This document shows positions 6,117 to 8,827 of a stretch of DNA of 8,827 nucleotides, one piece after another (position 1 is the stretch's first letter; every line of letters starts with the position of its first letter). Origin of the DNA: Methanobrevibacter sp. (GTDB taxonomy: Archaea > Methanobacteriota > Methanobacteria > Methanobacteriales > Methanobacteriaceae); contig JAUNXD010000056.1 in assembly GCA_030539985.1 (NCBI GenBank), positions 1-8,827 on the forward strand, read 5' to 3'. Under the pieces are notes generated by a model. The model was not told the origin of the DNA, ran no database searches, and saw only the letters and a program-made list of their open reading frames with translations. The position numbers and the translations under genes were made by a program.

Positions 6117-6593
6117 ATGTCAGATAAAACAGGAATCTTACTTTTAAGCCACGGTTCAAGACTGGATGATGGTGAAGAAGTAATTAAAGCTTATAAAGAA
6201 ATGTATGCTGAAGAGTTTCCGGACATGCCGGTTGAATACGGATTTATGGAAATCAGAAAACCGGGAATTCCTGAAACAATTAAAAAACTAACAGAAGAAA
6301 ATGATTTGGATAAGATTATTGTTGTGCCGGTGTTTGTCGCACACGGTCTTCACACAAAAAGGGATATTCCAGGCCTGCTCGGTATTGAAAGCGATTATGA
6401 GTCTCACGATGACCATGGTCATCATCACCATCATGACCATGGGCATGACCATGATCACGGACATCATCACCACCATCATGACCACGATGACGAACCTGTC
6501 GAATTCGATGGTGAAATCGTTTTAACTGATCCTCTCGGAATCGATAAGAGAATGTATGAAATCATCAAAGACAGAGTTTCAGAACACTTATAG
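6117..6593 (+). CDS. cfbA: Single-module sirohydrochlorin chelatase (CfbA/CbiX-S) with extreme His-rich loop
   Basis: 158 residues, a single CbiX module. Metal-holding residues are H12 (LLSHGSRLDDG) and H79 (PVFVAHGLHTKRDIPGLLG). YGFMEIRKPGIPETI is the usual central motif. CfbA forms a homodimer that inserts Ni2+ into sirohydrochlorin in the first step of coenzyme F430 synthesis, and can also insert Co2+ toward cobalamin. The AHGxHT form of the second motif, as in the methanogen CfbA sequences I recall, makes this gene the better CfbA candidate than the upstream two-module protein, which has APGxHT. Residues 97-123 hold 18 His in 27 positions, mixed with Asp and Gly; such loops occur in the family and probably store or deliver metal. 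The loop sits where module 2 of the neighbour has its shorter His stretch, and both continue with V-E/D-F-x-GEI, so the genes are paralogues. It lies 84 nt downstream with its own ribosome site. Confidence 0.92.
   Translation: MSDKTGILLLSHGSRLDDGEEVIKAYKEMYAEEFPDMPVEYGFMEIRKPGIPETIKKLTEENDLDKIIVVPVFVAHGLHTKRDIPGLLGIESDYESHDDHGHHHHHDHGHDHDHGHHHHHHDHDDEPVEFDGEIVLTDPLGIDKRMYEIIKDRVSEHL
6405..6485 (+). repeat. Low-complexity CAT/CAC-GAC codon tract encoding the His-rich loop of cfbA
   Basis: The tract is an irregular run of CAT, CAC, GAC, GAT and GGN codons, with CAT and CAC mixed rather than a clean unit repeat. This suggests selection on the protein rather than recent slippage. It is the most repetitive stretch in the window and creates false Met/Val-rich open frames on the opposite strand. 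Confidence 0.8.
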
Positions 6594-6619
6594 TTCTGAA
6601 ATCTTTTTTTACTTTTTTT
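6577..6619 (+). terminator. Intrinsic-type terminator after cfbA
   Basis: A 9-bp perfect stem, TTTCAGAAC (6577-6585) with GTTCTGAAA (6593-6601), surrounds a 7-nt loop and includes the TAG stop. Two runs of seven T follow (6604-6610 and 6613-6619). This is the clearest transcription end in the window and separates the chelatase genes from thiL. Confidence 0.75.
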
Positions 6620-6633
6620 AATTAATCTTAAAA

Positions 6634-6641
6634 TTTATTTA
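6634..6641 (+). promoter_or_regulatory. Candidate TATA box for thiL
   Basis: TTTATTTA is centred about 27 bp before ATG 6665, and no ribosome-binding site lies between. Transcription would start within a few bases of the ATG, giving a leaderless mRNA for the thiL-radical SAM unit. Confidence 0.45.
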
Positions 6642-6664
6642 TTTTAAAGTAAATAGTAATATTC

Positions 6665-7588
6665 ATGACCCTTAAAGTCTCAGATATTGGTGAAAAGGAA
6701 TTGGTTAGATATATTATTGCCAATTCAAAAGAAATAACTCCTGATGATACTGCAATCACTCCATTTAACGATTCAAATTTGATTTCAACATGCGATATGC
6801 TAATTCAGTCAAGGCATTTTCCAAAAAACATGTCCTATTTTGACATGGGCTTCAAAGCAGTGACGGTCAATGCAAGCGACTTGGCGGCAATGGGAGCAGA
6901 ACCTTTGGGATTCTTGCTGGCCATTGCAATTCCAAAGGATTTAAGTTTGGATTCCTTTAAACAAATCATTGATGGAGTTTTAAGTGCCTGCGATTATTAT
7001 CAGATTCCGTTAATCGGCGGGGATACTAATGAAGCTTCAGAAATTATAATCACTGGAACAGCACTTGGCCTGGCCGATGAACCATTGATGAAAGATAATT
7101 ACAGTTTGGGAGATTTAATTGCCGTCACCGGCGATATCGGGGTTGCGGCATTGGGCTTTGAGCTTGAGGCATTGGATAACATTTATGTTAAAAAGGCTCT
7201 GAAACCGGAAGCCAAAGTTAAGGAAGGTTTGATTTTAAAGGATTATGCAACATCCGCCACTGACATCACCGATGGTCTTGCCAGTGAGCTCTATGAGATT
7301 AAAAAGGACGGTTTCGGATTTATGATTTATGAGGAGATGCTTGAAATTTCCGATGAATATAAAAAGCTATCGGAAGATTTGAACCTTGATTACCTTGATT
7401 TGATTTTACACGTTGGAGAGGACTTTGAGCTACTGTTTACCATATCTGAGGAAAACCTTGAAAAATTGCCGATTGATTATAGGGTAATCGGTGAGGTAAC
7501 AGATTCCGACGTTGTTGAACTTACACTGGAAAACGGTTTCGTTGAAAGAATCAAAAACAAAGGTTATGAGCATTATGTTAGTGAGTAA
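6665..7588 (+). CDS. thiL: Thiamine-monophosphate kinase
   Basis: 307 residues, the usual ThiL length. ThiL phosphorylates thiamine phosphate with ATP to make thiamine diphosphate, the active cofactor, in the cytosol. Motifs in order: PDDTAI (26-31), STCDMLI (41-47, family usually STDML, so one residue is inserted), KAVTVNASDLAAMGAEP (64-80) with the metal-binding SD, GGDTNEA (118-124), SLGDLIAVTGDIG (147-159), DITDGLASEL (200-209) and GEDFELLF (251-258). These are the acidic Mg-ATP and substrate-binding segments of the PurM/ThiL fold and all are intact. HypE, SelD and PurM share the fold, but the combined motifs and length point to ThiL. It follows a strong terminator, probably has its own promoter, and ends 14 nt inside the next gene, so the two are likely co-translated. 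Confidence 0.93.
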   Translation: MTLKVSDIGEKELVRYIIANSKEITPDDTAITPFNDSNLISTCDMLIQSRHFPKNMSYFDMGFKAVTVNASDLAAMGAEPLGFLLAIAIPKDLSLDSFKQIIDGVLSACDYYQIPLIGGDTNEASEIIITGTALGLADEPLMKDNYSLGDLIAVTGDIGVAALGFELEALDNIYVKKALKPEAKVKEGLILKDYATSATDITDGLASELYEIKKDGFGFMIYEEMLEISDEYKKLSEDLNLDYLDLILHVGEDFELLFTISEENLEKLPIDYRVIGEVTDSDVVELTLENGFVERIKNKGYEHYVSE

Positions 7589-8447
7589 TGACTTGTATAA
7601 AAAGAGTTCAAAGACTCAGAAGATTCGCTGTGAAATCTGTGCCAATTACTGTAAGATAGCCAACGGCAATGTTGGAGTCTGCAGGCAGCACAAAAACATT
7701 AACGGCGAGCTTTTCGATGAGTCATATGGAATCGTTTCATCTTTAAGTCCGGACCCTATTGAAAAAAAGCCATTAAATAAGTTTTTACCAGGGACATTTA
7801 CATATTCAATCGGAGGTTTTGGGTGTAACATGACATGTTTGCACTGCCAGAACTATATGATATCTCATGAATATGATAAGAATTCAAGAGCTATTAAGAT
7901 AACACCAGAAGCGATTGTGGAAAATGCACTTAGGTATAATTGTGCATCAATTGCTTGGACCTATAATGAACCTACGATACACTTACCATTCTCCAAAAAA
8001 ACTTCCCTCCTTGCAAGGCAAAAAAATTTGAAAGTGATATATGTAAGCAACGGCTATTACTCCAACAGATCCATTGAGGAGGTTCTGGGTTTTGTCGATG
8101 CATTCAACATAGACCTGAAAAGCATGTCAGCGGATTTTTATAAAAAGGTCTGCGGTGCAGATTTGGATGTTGTTTTGGATAATTTAAAAAGAATTTATCT
8201 TGAAGGTAAACACTTGGAAATTACAAATTTGATAATAAATGATTATAATGATTCAGTTGAAGAAATCACTGAATTATGTGACTTTGTATCTGATGAATTG
8301 GGTCCCGAAGTTCCAATTCATTTTTCTAGAGCATTTCCATACTACAAAATGAATGACATTTCACCAACAAGACTGGAGATTCTCTTTAAGGCTCGTGATA
8401 TTGCACTTGAAAAAGGAATAAAAAACGTTTATCTTGGAAATATTTAA
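7575..8447 (+). CDS. AmmeMemoRadiSam-type radical SAM protein (PflA-like, COG1180), C-terminally short
   Basis: About 290 residues from ATG 7575. The frame stays open upstream to 7512, inside thiL, but AAAGGT at 7559-7564 is best placed for 7575; ATG 7566 and GTG 7581 are alternatives. Near the N-terminus is a four-cysteine motif (C19, C22, C26, C36 in RCEICANYCKIANGNVGVC). DPIEKKPLNKFLPG and GFGCNMTCLHCQNY follow; C84, C88 and C91 form the CX3CX2C that binds the [4Fe-4S] cluster and, with SAM, makes the deoxyadenosyl radical. SIAWTYNEPT (126-134) and the NIDLKSM region are also typical of this subgroup, which usually pairs with AMMECR1 and Memo proteins. Its substrate is unknown; older databases call it pyruvate formate-lyase activating enzyme. 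Here the protein stops at YLGNI, where relatives as I recall continue with a Cys-containing tail. Neither AMMECR1 nor Memo is in the window. Confidence 0.87.
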   Translation: MLVSNDLYKKSSKTQKIRCEICANYCKIANGNVGVCRQHKNINGELFDESYGIVSSLSPDPIEKKPLNKFLPGTFTYSIGGFGCNMTCLHCQNYMISHEYDKNSRAIKITPEAIVENALRYNCASIAWTYNEPTIHLPFSKKTSLLARQKNLKVIYVSNGYYSNRSIEEVLGFVDAFNIDLKSMSADFYKKVCGADLDVVLDNLKRIYLEGKHLEITNLIINDYNDSVEEITELCDFVSDELGPEVPIHFSRAFPYYKMNDISPTRLEILFKARDIALEKGIKNVYLGNI

Positions 8448-8457
8448 GTGATGGTAT

Positions 8458-8475
8458 GGTGGAGGTGAATCCACC
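8458..8475 (+). repeat. Hairpin containing a Shine-Dalgarno-like sequence
   Basis: GGTGGA (8458-8463) pairs with TCCACC (8470-8475) around the loop GGTGAA. The consensus-like GGAGGTGA (8461-8468) lies partly in the stem and partly in the loop, but no start codon follows within a usable distance. It may be a 3'-UTR stem after the radical SAM gene. Confidence 0.5.
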
Positions 8476-8770
8476 CTAATCAATTCGTTAAATAATGTCA
8501 CACATTATATTTCCGGTTCATTAGACTTCATTTTTTAGAAACTCTCACCTTGAAAACTATAACCTATCTTTGATTTTGGGGAAGGGAGTACTTATTCATA
8601 TGGTCTCTTATATACTATTACATTAGAAATAATATTATTATAGTATTTGTAAATGTTGCCCTATTTTTGTCAATTATGGGTTTAGGGTATAATTCATATT
8701 TGGCTTATGGAAAGTAATATATAATTATTGGATATAATAATAATTAAAAAATTTTTCTTTTATAGATATG

Positions 8771-8790
8771 TTATGTTTCCATTAACATAA
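8771..8790 (+). repeat. Short inverted repeat
   Basis: TTATGTT and AACATAA form a perfect 7-bp stem around TCCATT. In such A/T-rich DNA chance is likely. It could be an operator or an RNA stem upstream of the next gene beyond the window. Confidence 0.35.
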
Positions 8791-8827
8791 GGTTGATAAT
8801 TAAATAGTTATTTTTTCATATTCCATA

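Larger units (their letters stand above)
8448..8827 (+). other. Intergenic region without a convincing gene
   Basis: 380 bases, very A/T-rich toward the end. No open frame with a start codon and ribosome site reaches a meaningful length on either strand. The region contains a hairpin just after the radical SAM gene (8458-8475), a run of six T at 8531-8536 that may end transcription, a start-less hydrophobic open stretch (8574-8717) and a small inverted repeat (8771-8790). It probably holds the 3' end of the thiL operon and the promoter region of a gene beyond the window. Confidence 0.6.

Noticed and set aside
6288..6485. Met/Val-rich minus-strand frame opposite cfbA
   Set aside because: It is the mirror image of the His/Asp codon tract (CAT/GAC read as ATG/GTC) and not a gene.
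6405..6485. The His tract as a CRISPR array or minisatellite
   Set aside because: There are no regular repeat units or spacers; the frame and family context show a coding low-complexity loop.
8449..8475. Box C/D guide RNA starting near GTGATGG
   Set aside because: The C-box match is weak and no CTGA D box was found at a suitable distance.

Overview
The window looks like chromosomal DNA of a methanogenic archaeon, most likely of the order Methanobacteriales and possibly Methanobrevibacter or a close relative. This is inferred from several signs: strong AT bias; archaeal TATA-like boxes about 25 bp upstream of two genes that seem to lack leaders; a GGAGG-type ribosome-binding site; tetrapyrrole chelatases of the CfbA/CbiX type; a DUF35 zinc-ribbon/OB-fold protein; a two-domain MgtE transporter; and a pilin-like (class III) signal peptide. 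No rRNA or tRNA is present to fix the taxonomy.

Layout. (1) Positions 1-2793, plus strand: the 3' part of cobJ/cbiH (corrin ring-contracting methylase) fused to a C-terminal cysteine-rich domain, then a PhoU-like/TrkA-C protein, then an internally duplicated MgtE/SLC41-type cation transporter. The genes are packed closely and probably form one operon. (2) Positions 2790-4581, minus strand: two overlapping genes for membrane-anchored, probably extracellular proteins. The first has a pilin-type signal peptide and a cysteine-rich C-terminus. I do not recognise a precise family for either. (3) A divergent AT-rich promoter region at about 4582-4753. (4) Positions 4754-6593, plus strand: a DUF35 protein whose gene overlaps a two-module CbiX-type chelatase gene by 29 nt, then a separate single-module CfbA chelatase with a very histidine-rich loop. 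(5) Positions 6665-8447, plus strand: thiL (thiamine-phosphate kinase) overlapping a radical SAM gene of the AmmeMemoRadiSam type that lacks the usual C-terminal tail. (6) Positions 8448-8827: no convincing gene.

How it fits together. The unifying theme is metal and tetrapyrrole metabolism. Three CbiX modules in two genes can load Ni or Co into sirohydrochlorin, the branch point between coenzyme F430 and cobalamin. CobJ acts later in the corrin branch. The MgtE/TrkA-C pair probably handles Mg2+ and its ligand-dependent gating. DUF35 (mevalonate pathway scaffold in archaea), ThiL and the radical SAM protein are housekeeping or poorly understood neighbours. I see no CRISPR array, insertion sequence, integrase or phage gene. 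The least explained parts are the chelatase set, the pilin-like pair, the DUF35-chelatase coupling and the shortened radical SAM protein.
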